Shown: positions 1 through 11,309 of the stretch, piece by piece | Layout of the letters: each line of letters begins with the position of its first letter | How positions within the stretch are numbered: the stretch's first letter is position 1 | Source: Gonatopus flavifemur | Lineage: Eukaryota; Arthropoda; Insecta; Hymenoptera; Dryinidae | NCBI GenBank assembly: GCA_018340375.1 | Contig: JAFFJZ010000119.1 | Span: 1-64,000, forward strand | Length of the DNA: 64,000 nucleotides | Reading direction: 5' to 3' | Notes under the pieces: generated by a model | Seen by the model: the letters and a program-made list of their open reading frames with translations, nothing else | Database searches by the model: none | What the model was told of the DNA's origin: nothing | Translations under genes and position numbers: made by a program

Positions 1-646
1 TTTTCTTTACGATCGTTTTAACTTTGGTACCTCTGATGCAATTCGTTGCACTAGATCGAATAGAGGGCTCCTTAAAATACCACTGCATCGTACTACCACA
101 TATCAAAAATCTTTTTTGATAACAGGTAGTAAACTCTGGAACACGATCCCAGATAACATCAAGTGTAGCTCTTCCCCTAACGTCTTCAAAAAGAGGTATT
201 ATGACTTCTTGCTCACCTCCACCCTTTCTCACTCATAGACATATACTCCTTTTCAAGTAGGTTCATCGTGGTTCATCTTACGCTTTTCTTGCCTTCATCT
301 TCATTCTGCGCCTTTATAACTATTGTATCTCTATTTTATATCTGTATTTTCATTTGCCTTCATCTTCATTCTGCGCATTTATAACTATTGTATCTGTATC
401 TCATATCTGTATTTTCATTTCTCACACCTTTCTAATCTCATCCTCACTCTCATTCTCATTTCATCTTTATTCTCAAGTTCATTCATTCTGCCTTCTGTCT
501 GCTTTTCGGGCTGTGGGTTTAATGCTGTATATATATAAGTATTTTTGTATATAATATCTTTGTTATTGTTTGTACTTCTTTCTTAATCGTTCCACAGGAT
601 GTTCATCCTAGAACATAAATAAACGTATCTATCTATCTATCTATCT
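1..646 (+). mobile_element. 3' end of a LINE (non-LTR) retrotransposon
   Basis: The window opens inside a LINE. The last 78 codons of its polyprotein (2-238) are followed by a 3' UTR rich in CTTCATTCT-type pyrimidine. That UTR holds a 65-bp direct duplication (about 290-354 and 355-420, both starting TGCCTTCATCTTCATTCTGC). An AATAAA at about 617 precedes a short (ATCT)n tail ending near 646, where host or other sequence resumes. A simple-repeat tail after a poly(A)-like signal is usual for Jockey/CR1/R1-type LINE 3' ends. The rest of the element lies outside the window. The clade cannot be fixed from 78 residues. Confidence 0.75.
2..238 (+). CDS. C-terminal fragment of LINE reverse transcriptase
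   Basis: An open frame from base 2 to a TAG at 236-238 gives 78 residues that enter at the left edge, so no start codon is expected. It has the typical tail of insect LINE polyproteins: Arg-rich segment, 'LLKIPLHRTTTYQKSF', then 'GSKLWNTIPDNIK' and 'FKKRYYDFLL'. The LWN-x-(I/L)P-x-x-I motif beyond the RT thumb is common in Jockey, CR1 and I elements. Catalytic RT motifs are upstream and not visible. The frame is undamaged over this stretch. Confidence 0.75.
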   Translation, partial: FLYDRFNFGTSDAIRCTRSNRGLLKIPLHRTTTYQKSFLITGSKLWNTIPDNIKCSSSPNVFKKRYYDFLLTSTLSHS

Positions 647-1800
647 AAAACCTCTATTACATGCGTACATTTGCTGCATGCAGCATCATTAGGTGAACGG
701 AAAGATAAGATATTTTTCCCTAGGACTTCTTTTCTCATCTAAGGCCGCAAGGGCTTATGTAGCTAATGTAAAGTGGAGTCAGATTCGATTGCTACGCAAT
801 TTCAATGGGAGGCATAAGAATGTTTAGCCCAACATAAAAATTTTCTCTTTGGTTCACTTGGCCTCGAGGTTTACTTGGCCCCACTCTTCCCTGCTACAAT
901 GAGTTTCCGATTCTAGAATGATAAGAGATTCAATAGCTAAGTTTGTTTAATGTGGGCCAAAGTTACCCCAACTCTCTCCAAGTGTTTCGGATTCGCTATT
1001 CTCAGTCATGAGAACGGATTGAGTAGTTTGATACAAAATGAAGCAACTTAGGACACGTAGAACGAATGAACCTAATAACTCTTCAGAAATGCAAAACAGT
1101 TGGGAAGTTTTTTATTCATATACTCCATAACTCTAGCACATTCAGTTTGTGACAAATAGATGAAGGAATATGAATTTCTTCATAACAGATCAGAATTACT
1201 TATGTATTCTGTAAAAATAAATTCTTCCCAAACTCTTTTAGAACTTCAGAGTTATTGAAGAGTTCCTGAGAAAATTTGATTCATTGGACATTCGCGAGTT
1301 ATTGCAGACTTAACCCGTGGTTGAATCTCAAACTTGGGCTAGCAACTCATGGACTGGGATTTCTAGGAGATGGGATTGAATCCGAATACTCAATTGGTTT
1401 ATCGATAGTGACTTGCTATAATCTTCCGAAAATTTCCCGAAACTTTCTCCTCACAGAAGGGAGGAAGCCTTAGCCTCAAAATTGCTCACAAATATTCAAA
1501 CTTCATTAATATATAATCACATTATTAAAAACATACGACATGCGTACGGTAATTTCTTCTCATGAATACGATAGTGTACGACTATTTCATGGTCCTTTTA
1601 CGACATGTCGTACGTACGACCTCTGGCAACACTGATGCTTTGTAACCGTACCACTTGTATGTCGGGTGGAATTTGGAGGATTATTGGACAAAGAAAAATT
1701 CATATTCATCTTATGATCAATCTCCTCAGAAAAATGTTCTGAGAGAATTGATAACAATTATCCTAACAAGAAATCAAAAGCAAATTATTGATTGTACGAA
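647..1800. other. No recognisable gene
   Basis: About 1.15 kb with no convincing reading frame, RNA gene or element end. Short frames at 1276-1473 lack any family signal. Near 1530-1620 there is a cluster of GTACG/CGTAC words (for example CATGTCGTACGTACGACC), a small palindromic patch of unknown meaning. Confidence 0.5.
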
Positions 1801-1818
1801 CACGCATTGAGAACTTGG

Positions 1819-1902
1819 TATAAATAGAGGTGGTAGGCCGACGTAACTTTACTGCTGCTCGAGCGCTCGAAGGAGCCATATGTATTGCGCAAGCTCAATA
1901 AA
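1819..1902 (+). promoter_or_regulatory. LTR-like promoter and poly(A) signal pair
   Basis: TATAAATA at 1819-1826 is followed 78 bases later by AATAAA at 1897-1902, spacing typical of the U3-R segment of a short LTR. It lies shortly upstream of gypsy pol sequence on the same strand, so it may be the surviving LTR of the broken element at 2,455-10,470. No second copy is visible, LTR ends could not be placed, and gag and RT are missing between it and integrase. Tentative. Confidence 0.3.
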
Positions 1903-2120
1903 GAAGAAATTTAAGTAGAGGGAATTTTTCTCTCAACTCCTGATTGTCAGTTGAGAATCTTGTCACGTTCCGACACAAAATCATTTTCTTTTTCTCTTTA
2001 TTCAAAATATTCACACTACGTATGGTGCAATCTCGGAGGTTGAATGACTGAGGGAGAGTTATGACTCTTCACCATGGGTTATGGCCGGCTGTATTATGGG
2101 TCTGCGCTGGCAGGGGGTCG

Positions 2121-2452
2121 CATAGGAACCATAAACTCCAACTTCGTCTCCCTTTGCTCTTCCCCTCACACTCTTCAAAACGTAGTATTTTTTTTCATTG
2201 TACATCTCAATGTTTCGACTTGAGGAAGCGAGTGGGAATACACGTGATTCTAATAGTGGAGCATTGTGATGGGCAATGGGGAAAGTGGTGCGAACAATGG
2301 AATCTCCTTTTCAGATTTTGAGACTTTACTCCTACTTTCCTCATTTCATCCATAGCTGCTACCAAATGGTTCGATGTTAAAAATTCGTAAATTATCAATG
2401 ATTGAATATACGATCGCTCATTCATCATGATTAGTGCCAACGCACACAAGGT
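2121..2452 (+). repeat. Dispersed direct repeat, copy 1 (about 330 bp)
   Basis: This segment, starting ATAAACTCCAACTTCGTCTC and ending near GCCAACGCACAC, recurs in the same orientation at 9,923-10,243 with roughly 90 percent identity by eye. Here it abuts the pol linker of the broken gypsy element; the second copy lies inside the env remnant. No terminal inverted repeats or poly(A) tail are evident. It could be an unrecognised short element or the product of rearrangement within the gypsy remnant. Confidence 0.6.
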
Positions 2453-2454
2453 TT

Positions 2455-2877
2455 TTGCTCTGGAAAATTTGAGGAAAGAATCGTTAAACTTGGACGTAAA
2501 GATATTTAGGATCTCAAAGGACGAAGAATTTATCGATGTCATTCCTCAGGGCAAGTTGATAGCAATGATAATGGACATTTTTGAGCAAGATGTGATGTGG
2601 AAATCACAATCTCTCACGGTAAAGTCGAGATACCCTCCGAAGAACTCCGTTTCGGTATAATTGCTGAATACCATGGAAGTTTAATAGGTGGACACGAAGG
2701 AATCAATGGAACGTATCGCAGAGTTCGTGAAAAATTCCATTGGGCAGGGATGAGGAACGATATTCAAAATTTTATTCGAAAATGCAATAGTTGCCAAAAT
2801 GAAAAATTGATAAGAACGAAAATCAGGGGACCAATGATTATAACCGATACTTCCATGAAAACATTTGCAAAGGTCTT
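2455..2877 (+). pseudogene. pol: Gypsy pol remnant: linker and integrase zinc-binding domain
   Basis: Two frames, 2427-2660 and 2597-3034, share one homology region and are out of phase, so at least one frameshift is present. The second carries an HHCC zinc-binding domain: His in 'AEYHGSLIGGH' and Cys in 'RKCNSCQNEK', then 'MIITDTSMKTFAKV', the usual junction to the catalytic core of mdg1/412-like and errantivirus-like integrases. Recognisable sequence stops at about 2877. The core resumes at about 7,946, so roughly 5.07 kb was inserted or rearranged between the two integrase halves. Confidence 0.8.
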
Positions 2878-3708
2878 GTCACACGGTCGATTGCTCTCCG
2901 CGGAGCCACGTGCCGTGGCTTTTCATTGTTGGGGCCAGCAAAATGCAGGCCTCAGCAGCGATAAGTCACGTACGAAGGCCCATCGGCAGGGAAATTTGAC
3001 ACCGGATTTCCTAGAAATCTTGGTGGCATGTTGAAGTGCTGATTAGGCTGAGAACAATCAACCTCCCACTTTTCACCATAGATTTCCTTCTTGGTCGGCA
3101 ATTGCCATCGGACAGTCAGTCTTCTCTCAACCGTGTTTAAAACCGTTCAAAAAAAGAAGTAAGTACTATTTCTCTCTCCCTCTCTCTGGGGCGTTGTCTC
3201 TCATGGGTGAGAATGCTGGCGCTATGAAAGCTCCACCAGGGGTTTATGCTTTCCTCTGGTGGAAATCTAAAAAGTGAACTCGTGTATCCACCCTTCGAGC
3301 TATGAAGGGATGAGCGAAAAAGGAGAAGCTCAGGGCCCTTCCGCTCGGAGGACGGATATACACTGGAGCCCTTTTGATGGTGTCGGGTTATTTCTCCGCA
3401 CTCATGGGTGCCATCGCTCCTGCGAGGGATCGAGAAAGAGAGAGGAACTCGAGAAATAGTTCAGTGTGTGAGTGCGTTAGTTTCATTTTAGTTTTCACCA
3501 ACAAAAGAAATTGGACAAGGCATACACCCCGAATGAAAAGATCAATAATAATAGCGAACAATCTTCAATAACTAATCAACATAAAACAAGTGCCATACCA
3601 GCTCGCAGAACGGTGAGTGAGATTCTTCTCTATGATTTTTCTTTCTTTCTTTCCTCCTTATTTCGCTCTTCCTCGATACTCCATTTTTCTTCCTCCGTCA
3701 TATACATA
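2878..3708. other. Unassigned sequence between integrase halves
   Basis: About 830 bases with no element end I can name. One exon-like piece (3,492-3,612) has a pyrimidine tract plus TTTTAG before it and CG|GTGAGT after it, and is open in one frame with Asn/Gln/Lys-rich residues. A coding role is weakly supported. A CT-rich run lies at about 3,168-3,190. This and 7,604-7,945 may be one insertion later split by the transposons at 3,709-7,601. Confidence 0.35.
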
Positions 3709-5561
3709 CAGGGTGATTCAAAATTCCCGCACTCTTTTTTGGGAGTAGATTCCTGATGAGATTCTAAAACGGTTTTTCCTTTTGCACAATGCTCTCCGAC
3801 GCATAATTTCCGAGATATAATTAATTAAAGTTGACTGATTATGAGGTGGATCCATCGGTCATTCAGGAGTGTCATAACAGAACAAGAGAGGGAGGTGCTT
3901 GCAGAGGGCGCTTATACGATCAGCTGATCGGTATAATCGATACGATTTACCAACATACAAATTGGTAAATTTTCCATGTAGAACGATTGAATTCGTCGAC
4001 ACTGTGGAAAAATTGATTATTGTCATGAATTCTTATCACGATATGCTGTAGGTGAAAGTTGTAATTTCAGTAATGATTTTTATTACGCAGACAAATGTGA
4101 AATAATGTTATTTCGTAGGGATAGGGATTCAAGTGGGAGGAAAAAGTATAACTACTCGTTTTCAATCAGAATTTTCATGTAAAAAAGAAAACATGAGAAT
4201 TTTTATTCATCCGATACCCAATTTGAACGGTTTGATTAGTAAGTTTAACACAAGAGATTGGATTCCGAATCCTGTATTCTGATTGGTCGAGAATCAATGT
4301 ATGTTAGATCAATCCTCGGCCGTTTCAAATGATTCTTCTGAAGAATGTGTTTTCGACTTATCTCAAACACAATATTCAACAATGATGAATTTATTCGAAT
4401 TCACCCTTTTTACATCATTCGATGATTATAAAGGGTTTATCGAACGTTAATAACTTACTTCAACTTGCAGAATTCATCAATTTTGACGAAAATACAAGGT
4501 GTGACATCGTATACGACCCAATCATTGCACTTGATTGACATTGTAATCACATACGGTTTGTTAATCTTAAATCAACTATTCGTGATACGAATCAACCAAT
4601 CAGGTGACAGCTCGAAACAGTTTCATTTGAAGCACATATGACTTCAAAGGGCATATTGTTATTTCAAATGGAGAAAGAATTGTCTTTGAAGATTAACCAA
4701 ATCCGCCCTTTTCAGGACAAATACATTTTCTACACGTAGAAACGCGCTCGAACTTGCACACAATTTGAATTAGATTTTGATTTAAACATGAATGATCTTG
4801 AGTGATCTCAAGTGAGTTATTAACGTTTGATAAACCCTTTATAATAATCGAATGATGCAAAAAGGGTGAATTCGAATAAATTCATCATTGTTCGATGTTG
4901 TGGTTGGGATAAGTCGAAAACACATTCTTCAGAAGAATCATTTGAAACGGCCGAGGATTGATCTAACATACATTGATTCTCGACCAATCAGAATACAGGA
5001 TTCGGAATCCAATCTCTTGTGTTGAACTTACTAATCAAACCGTTCAAATTGGGTATCGGATGAATGAAAATTCTCATGTTTTCTTGTTTACATGAAAATT
5101 CTGATTGAAAACGAGTAGTTATACTTTTTTCTCCCACTTGAATCCCTATCCCTACGAAATAACACTATTTTAGATTTGTCTGCGTAATAAAAATCATTAC
5201 TGAAATTACAACTTCCACCTACAGCATATCGTGATAAGAATTCATGACAATAATCAATTTTTCCACAGTGTCGACGAATTCAATCGTTCCACATAGAAAA
5301 TTTACCAATTTGTATGTTGGTAAATCTTATCGATTATAACGATCAGCTGATCGTATGAGCGCCCTCTGCAAGCACCTTCCTCTCTTGTTCTGTTATGACA
5401 CTCCTGAATGACCGATGGATCCACCTCGTAATTAGTCAACTTTAATCAATTATATCTCGGGAATTATGCGTCGGAGAGCATTGTGCAAAAGGTCAAATCG
5501 TTTTAGAATTTCATCAGGAATCTACTCCCAAAAAAGAGTGCGGGAATTTTGAATCACCCTG
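3709..5561. mobile_element. Fold-back element with about 750-bp inverted arms
   Basis: Left arm 3,709-4,459 and right arm 4,813-5,561 are reverse complements over about 750 bp with only scattered mismatches, separated by a roughly 350-bp spacer. Both ends read CAGGGTGATTCAAAATTCCC and are bounded by TA (3,707-3,708 and 5,562-5,563), indicating Tc1/mariner-superfamily mobilisation. No transposase frame is present, so it is non-autonomous. The high arm identity suggests fairly recent activity or hairpin-driven correction. It ends six bases before the next element. Confidence 0.9.
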
Positions 5562-5569
5562 TATATATA

Positions 5570-7601
5570 CAGGGTGGGGCATTTAAAGTGTCGCGGGCGT
5601 TTTTTCCAAAAATAAAGTGAGATACGAGAAAATTTCTCGGACAAAAGTTGTAGGGTACCGAGGGGGACATCCGATGGTGGCCTTGGCTTCGACCTCAAAT
5701 CTCATCTTCAAGGGCATTCTGAGATCAACTCTTGTTCTTTGAATAGCATCTCATATTTTTTACTGCAGATTTGGATTCTAGGTCAAAAACCAAGAAACTT
5801 TTGTCTGAACCATTTTCCTGAAATCCGCAAAAATGGCGCTCTGATCGATATTGTTCCATTTTGAATCTGACATTCGAATAACTCGAAAACGAAGGGTCTT
5901 GCAAAAGAATGTTTCGTACAAAAGTTGTCAATACACAACACATTTCAATCGTCTACATTACCACCATTCAGAGCTCACGCGATGTAAACAAACGACGGGG
6001 TTCAGTGAAAATTCACGATTTTGAAAGTCAGTTTGTCAGTTACATTTGATTATTACTTGGTTTATGACAAATTGAAAATCATGGATATCCGATACACGGT
6101 TTCTGAAAAGATCGATATGATCTACATTTACGGTGAAGTGCATAAGAACCCCAGACAAGCATATGACTTGTATGCAGAACGATTTCCTGAAAGAACAACG
6201 CCATCCATTAGGTATTTTGAACGCATTACAAAATTATTCTCAGAAACGGGAAGTGTTACAAGGGAAAAACGACATCGAATGAGAACTGTTAGCGGAGAAA
6301 ATGCGGAAGTTAATGTACTAGCTGCAGTGGCCAATAATCCACACGTGAGCTCTCGTGAAATTGAACTCCATTCGGGAATTTCTCGGAGAAGTGTTCTTCG
6401 AATACTGAAACGTCACAAAGTCCATCCGTATCACATTTGTTTGCATCAAGACCTTCACGGTGATGATTTCGAAAATCGTGTACAGTTTTGTCGATGGGGT
6501 CTAGCGCAAATGCACAATAACAACTTCATCAACATATTATTTTCTGATGAGTCGACGTTCACCAATCATGGTCAAGTAAATCGACATAATATGCATTACT
6601 GGGCGACAGAAAATCCAAGATGGTTACGTCGAGTAGAGCTTCAAAGACAATGGGCTGTGCATGTTTGGTGTGGTATTTTTCGATCTCGAGTAATTGGACC
6701 GTACTTCATTGCAGATACGCCAAATGGAGAGAAGTACAGACATTTCTTAGATCAAGTACTTCCAACATTACTTGAAGACATACCTATTCAGGAATGATTG
6801 GATATGTGGTATTAACACGATGGTTGTCCATCCCATTATGCAGTCACAGCTCGAGAAATATTGGACAGAGATTATCCTGGACGATGGATAGGACGTCGTG
6901 GACCAGTTCATTGGCCTGCCCGTTCTCCGGATCTTACTTCTCCAGATTTTTTTTTATGGGGATACATAAAAGATACAGTTTATCAACAAGCACCGACTAC
7001 ACCTGAGAATATGCGTCAACGAATCATCAATGCATGCGCGAGCATCAATGAAGATATTTTAGCACGAGTTCAGCAATCTTTTGTAAAACGTTTTGAAATG
7101 TGTATTGAAGTCGAAGGCCATCATTTTGAGCATCTACTGCATTAAAATTATCCAAGTGATGTAGACGATTGAAATGTGTTGTGTTTTGTCTGTTATACCC
7201 CATCACCTCCGTTTCAGTTCAAGGGGTCCTCCTTGGAATCAGACAACTTTTGTCCGAAACATTCTCCTCAAAGACCCTTCGTTTTCGAGTTATTCTAATG
7301 TCAGATTCAGTATGGAACAATATCGATTAGAGCGCCATCTTTGCGGATTTCAGGAAAATGGTTTGGACAAAAGTTTCTTGGTTTTCAACCTAGAATCCAA
7401 ATCTGCAGTAAAAAATATGAGATGCTATTCAAAAAACAAGAGTTGACCTCAGAATGCCCTTGAAGATGAGATTTGAGGTCAAAGCCAAGGCCACCATCGG
7501 AAGTCCCCCTCGATACCTTACAATTTTTGTCCGAAAAATTTTCTCGTATCTCATTTTATTTTTGGAAAAAACGCCCGCGACACTTTAAATGCCCCACCCT
7601 G
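5570..7601 (+). mobile_element. DD41D mariner-type element, complete but inactive
   Basis: Termini CAGGGTGGGGCATTTAAAGT are inverted and flanked by TA (5,568-5,569 and 7,602-7,603). The terminal inverted repeats are long: about 388 bp on the left (5,570-5,957) and 444 bp on the right (7,158-7,601). The right repeat carries some 50-60 extra bases near its inner end. The transposase gene lies between them. The whole copy is 2,032 bp and sits next to the fold-back element. Confidence 0.9.
6081..7145 (+). pseudogene. DD41D mariner transposase, two premature stops
   Basis: From the ATG at 6,081 (MDIRYT...) to the TAA at 7,143 the frame encodes a transposase of about 354 codons. The N-terminal half carries paired helix-turn-helix sequence ('HSGISRRSVLRILKRHKVHP'). 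The first catalytic Asp is in 'LFSDESTF', the second in 'HDGCPSHY', the third in 'SPDLTSPDFFLW'. Exactly 41 residues separate the last two, defining a DD41D (rosa-like) family. Two in-frame stops, TGA at 6,795-6,797 and TAA at 6,813-6,815, lie just before the second Asp, so this copy cannot make a full transposase. Otherwise the frame is intact. Confidence 0.9.
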
Positions 7602-7630
7602 TATATATATATATATATATATAAATATAT
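7602..7630. repeat. (TA)n microsatellite
   Basis: A TA-rich run at the right boundary of the DD41D element. It may have been the target, since the family inserts at TA. Confidence 0.8.
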
Positions 7631-7639
7631 ACATACACA

Positions 7640-7945
7640 TTTATAAACGAATTTTCATTGTTTTCTCTTTATATAAGCAATTATTGTTTGTAACCTCGAC
7701 TATTCCGAAAACATATCTAGTAAATCAAATTTCTCAACTGAAGTGGTGAAGAATGAAGAAATCTTCACTTTCTTTTTCTTATCCACCTCTACCAATTCAA
7801 ACAGGAAGGGTATCTCGATGCCCTTTAAGGCAGCAAACCCAAATTCTTCTGAGTTCTATCCGTCTTACCGCTCGGGCTGATATAATTCATTCCAGAAGCC
7901 ACGCTGGACCACAGTCATGCAACGATGGTTCGACGACCTCTCGTG
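7640..7945. other. Unassigned sequence before the integrase core
   Basis: About 300 bases with an open frame from 7,753 running into integrase, but no residues before about 7,946 look like pol. It may be the right part of the insertion whose left part is 2,878-3,708. Confidence 0.35.
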
Positions 7946-8825
7946 TCGTCTTCTCCACCGTCATAACAGTCTCACTAGATACAGTAGGGGAGTTACCTGT
8001 CACTTCTAGTGGAAACACACACATTTTAACCATGCAAGATAATTCGACCAAGTATTGCATAGCTGTTCCTATACCAGATATCAAAGCTAAAACCGTAGCT
8101 CACGCTATGGTGGATCATTTAATCTTACAGTTCGGAACGCCGTTAGCTATTCTAACTGATAAGGGAACCAGTTTCATAAATAAACTTCTCAAACAAATCG
8201 TCGAGACATCCAAAATTAAACATCCAACTACTGGATATATGCCTCAAACGGATGGTAGTTTGGAGAGAAGCCATATCGTTTCAAGCGAATACATCAGTCA
8301 TTATTTGTCTGATCTTGACGACTGGGATAGAATAGTACCCTTCGCCATGTTCTCATACAATACTCCAGTACATGAAGCCAGTAGCTTCACACCTTTCGAA
8401 GTAGTTTTCGGAAGATTGGCACGAATTCCAACTCCTTTCCTCCAGAAGGAAAATTAAGCACATTCAAACCATATGCCTATGATTTGATATCGCGATTGAC
8501 AGAAATGCACGTATTGGCTGGAGAAAATCTGATGGAAATGAAAAAACGATCTAAAATTATATATGATCAAAAGGCACGACCATTCAAAGCGAAAGGAGGA
8601 GATTCAGTGCGTATCTTGGTAGAACCAGAACGAGGAACATTTGCACCTCAATATCATGGACCATACAGAATTGTCGGTAGATTCGAAAGAGGAAACATTT
8701 TATTGACAGATTCTAAGGGAAAACTCTTCACGAAACGTGCAGATAAATTGGAGTTGACACCCGAAAATGGAGAGGGTAGTGATTTCCCTCTTTCTCTTAC
8801 TTCTGACAGGGACGAATGGGAATGA
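7946..8825 (+). pseudogene. pol: Gypsy integrase core and C-terminal domain, frameshifted
   Basis: The core resumes with the first catalytic Asp in 'VSLDTVGELPV', the second in 'AILTDKGTSF' and the Glu in 'TDGSLERSH', so the DDE triad is complete. The frame stops at 8,455-8,457. The C-terminal domain ('KKRSKIIYDQKARPFKAKGG' onward) continues in another frame to 8,825, so a frameshift separates core and tail. The residues resemble mdg1/412/errantivirus-type integrases. With the zinc domain 5 kb away and no RT, this is a dead remnant. Confidence 0.85.
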
Positions 8826-8843
8826 AACCACAAAATCATCGAA

Positions 8844-10470
8844 GTGGTCATCAATACCGGCCCATATTATGAAAGACTTTGCAACATTCGTTCAGAACGC
8901 GCTGGGTGGAGAGTAATAATAGCCATGTATACTGAAAAATTGGCAATCAAATTTCCTTTTGAAATAGAACTCCCCAATGGAACTCATAATTTTTGTGTGA
9001 AACATAAGTCACAATTCGAGTGTGATATATCATTGAGAAGAGAATACATGGACAGTAAATTGCAAAAAGCCCTACGGATACAAGAAGAAATAAATATACT
9101 GCTCAGTGAAGTAGTGAATCAACGTTCTAGAAATCATCCCACAAAAACAATAGTTTAACGAGTAGTACCTTCCGGATTTGTAGGAATGCTTAGTAGAAAT
9201 CTTTTGGGAACACTTTCTACGGAAGACGCAGATTAATTTAAAGATGAAATTGATAAACTATACCATGATAATGAACAAATAGTGCGGGTAGTAAATAATC
9301 AGACTGATATAATTGAAAGTGATTTACATAGACTAAAAGAAACGATTGACCCACATGGAATAGCCATAACTAAGAATACTCAAAAACTCAATTCGATAGT
9401 GACAGAATGAGAAAAATGGGTGATTGAACAGCACCTAGCGGATCTTCAATGTGCTATGAGTCAATGTATAAATCAAATAGGAAGCTTTTCAGATCATTCC
9501 TTAGTTGAAGGTCCGAATTTCATCAACGCTCTATTATTATGCTCAAATTGGTAAAGGACATCCGTCACCACGGAGAAATGCAAAATTAAAACAAATCTTC
9601 GAAGGAATTCATAATAATGTCCACGAATTTGAAATACCTGTACCGCATCAAAGCTCAAGTATTGGAGGAATTTCGTATATCCCAACAGTATCTAGTGTAC
9701 GGATAGATAAAAGACTTGTTTTCGCTCTGCATCTACCATTAGTAGATCGAATGGATTGCGATATCTCTCGTCTACATTTGTGGCCAGCAATGCAAAATTC
9801 GACTGGATTCACTGCATCTGCGTATATAGAGCCAGAAAATAGTGACCTCGAAGTGAATGATGCAAATGGACTATACTTTTCATCTGACGAAAAGTTCATT
9901 TCTTCATGTGATCAAAAATATAAACTCCAACTTCGTCTCTCTTTGCTCTTCCTCTCACACTCTTCAAAACGTAGTATTTTTTTTCATTGTACATCTCAAT
10001 GTTTTGACTCAAGGAACCAAGTGAGAATACACGTGATTCTGGAAATGAAGCATTGTGATGGGCAATGGGGAAAGTGGTGTGAACAATGAAATCTTCTTTC
10101 CAGATTCTGAGACTTTACTTCTACTGTCCTCATTTCATACATAGCTGCTACCACACGGTTCGATTTTCAAAATTCGTGAATTATCAATGATTGAATATAT
10201 GATCGCTCATCCATCTTGATTAGTGCCAACGCACACCAGGTTTAACCTAGATCAGGATGGGTTTTCTGTTCATTCATTGGGAATAAAAATTCTTTCTTCT
10301 CCTTTCCATTTCGACCAGGGAATATTGAGTGCCTCTATTCTTGAGAAACATATTCAAAGACTGAATTATAATATCACAACTAACATTCATTTTAAATTTC
10401 AACTCAAATCCACATTCGGAAACGAAATAGTCAACATATTCTCCGATTCATTTCTCAGTAACTTCACATA
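8844..10470 (+). pseudogene. env: Errantivirus-type (F-like) env remnant
   Basis: Starting 18 bases after the integrase tail, the translation shows the hallmark N-terminus of gypsy-type envelope proteins related to baculovirus F ('GPYYERL..NIRSERAGWRV') and the spaced cysteines that follow. A stop at 9,156 and further in-frame stops near 9,233 and 9,408 break it. After the first stop come a fusion-peptide-like 'PSGFVGMLSRNLLGTLS' and a heptad-rich stretch. Later pieces ('YIEPENSDLEVNDANGLYF' at about 9,825; an Asn-rich tail at 10,240-10,470) also look envelope-derived and are interrupted by repeat copy 2. Non-functional. Confidence 0.75.
9923..10243 (+). repeat. Dispersed direct repeat, copy 2
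   Basis: Same-strand copy of 2,121-2,452. It interrupts the env remnant: env-like residues are seen on both sides. Confidence 0.6.
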
Positions 10471-11010
10471 ATTCATCAAGACAGAGACTCTCGTTGTTTC
10501 ATTCGTTGGAACCTAATATGCTACTTATATGTTATTTCCACTTTTCTCTATTATTTTCCCATGGGTCCTAAGTGACTGAATGCGAGTAACGGCCATCATG
10601 GGAATTTACAGCATGGGTGGGCATTGGAGGCATGGAGGTGACGAAAAGTGCGAATATGCAAGCACTGATTCGTTCTCTAAGTCAACTTCGACGCACCCTC
10701 CTTTTTGCGGGATCACTGTCAAAGTCAATGTCAAGGAGAAAAAGCGGAGGAAACTTATTCTCGATTACCGTTTCGCATGGTCTTCGGGGTCCGCGATTTC
10801 ATTAAGTCTCTCACAGTGAGAGAACTTCATCGTGTATTGTGAAGCTGCTCCGCATTCGTCAAATTTTAGTGTATCACGTGTTATCAAATTTGTTTTATTG
10901 AGAACTGAACCGTGGATAAAATATTTGTGAAAAGAAGATAAATATCGTCTCGATTTCTGGATACTGGACCTTGAAAAAAAATAAAATCATCATCCCATCC
11001 AAAATGGAGG

Positions 11011-11076
<66 letters not shown>

Positions 11077-11309
11077 ATTGACAAATATGGAAATTCAAAA
11101 CAAATTGGAACCCTGCCAACGTGAGGTAGGAAAAACTGTCCTTAACTCAATGTCCTAATTATTTCTCTCTGGAGTCTTCTTCCTCTTATATTCCACCTGA
11201 CAATCAGAGGGATTTTCAACCGGCCTTCCCGTAGAGGGTGAAAAGGGAAATGGTAATCATAACTGTTATGTATTGACAATTACGTTTCCTATTAACACGC
11301 ACACATATA
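10471..11309. other. Gene-free stretch with a GA microsatellite
   Basis: No supportable gene. A (GA)n run of about 60 bases lies at 11,015-11,075; long open frames on its reverse strand are low-complexity Ser-Leu artefacts. Confidence 0.7.

Noticed and set aside
5725..7446. Similar open frames at 5,725-5,943 (minus) and 7,174-7,446 (plus)
   Set aside because: They lie in the mirrored inverted repeats of the DD41D element, so they are one sequence read twice, not genes.
10884..11119. Ser-Leu-rich minus-strand frames
   Set aside because: Translation of the (GA)n microsatellite.
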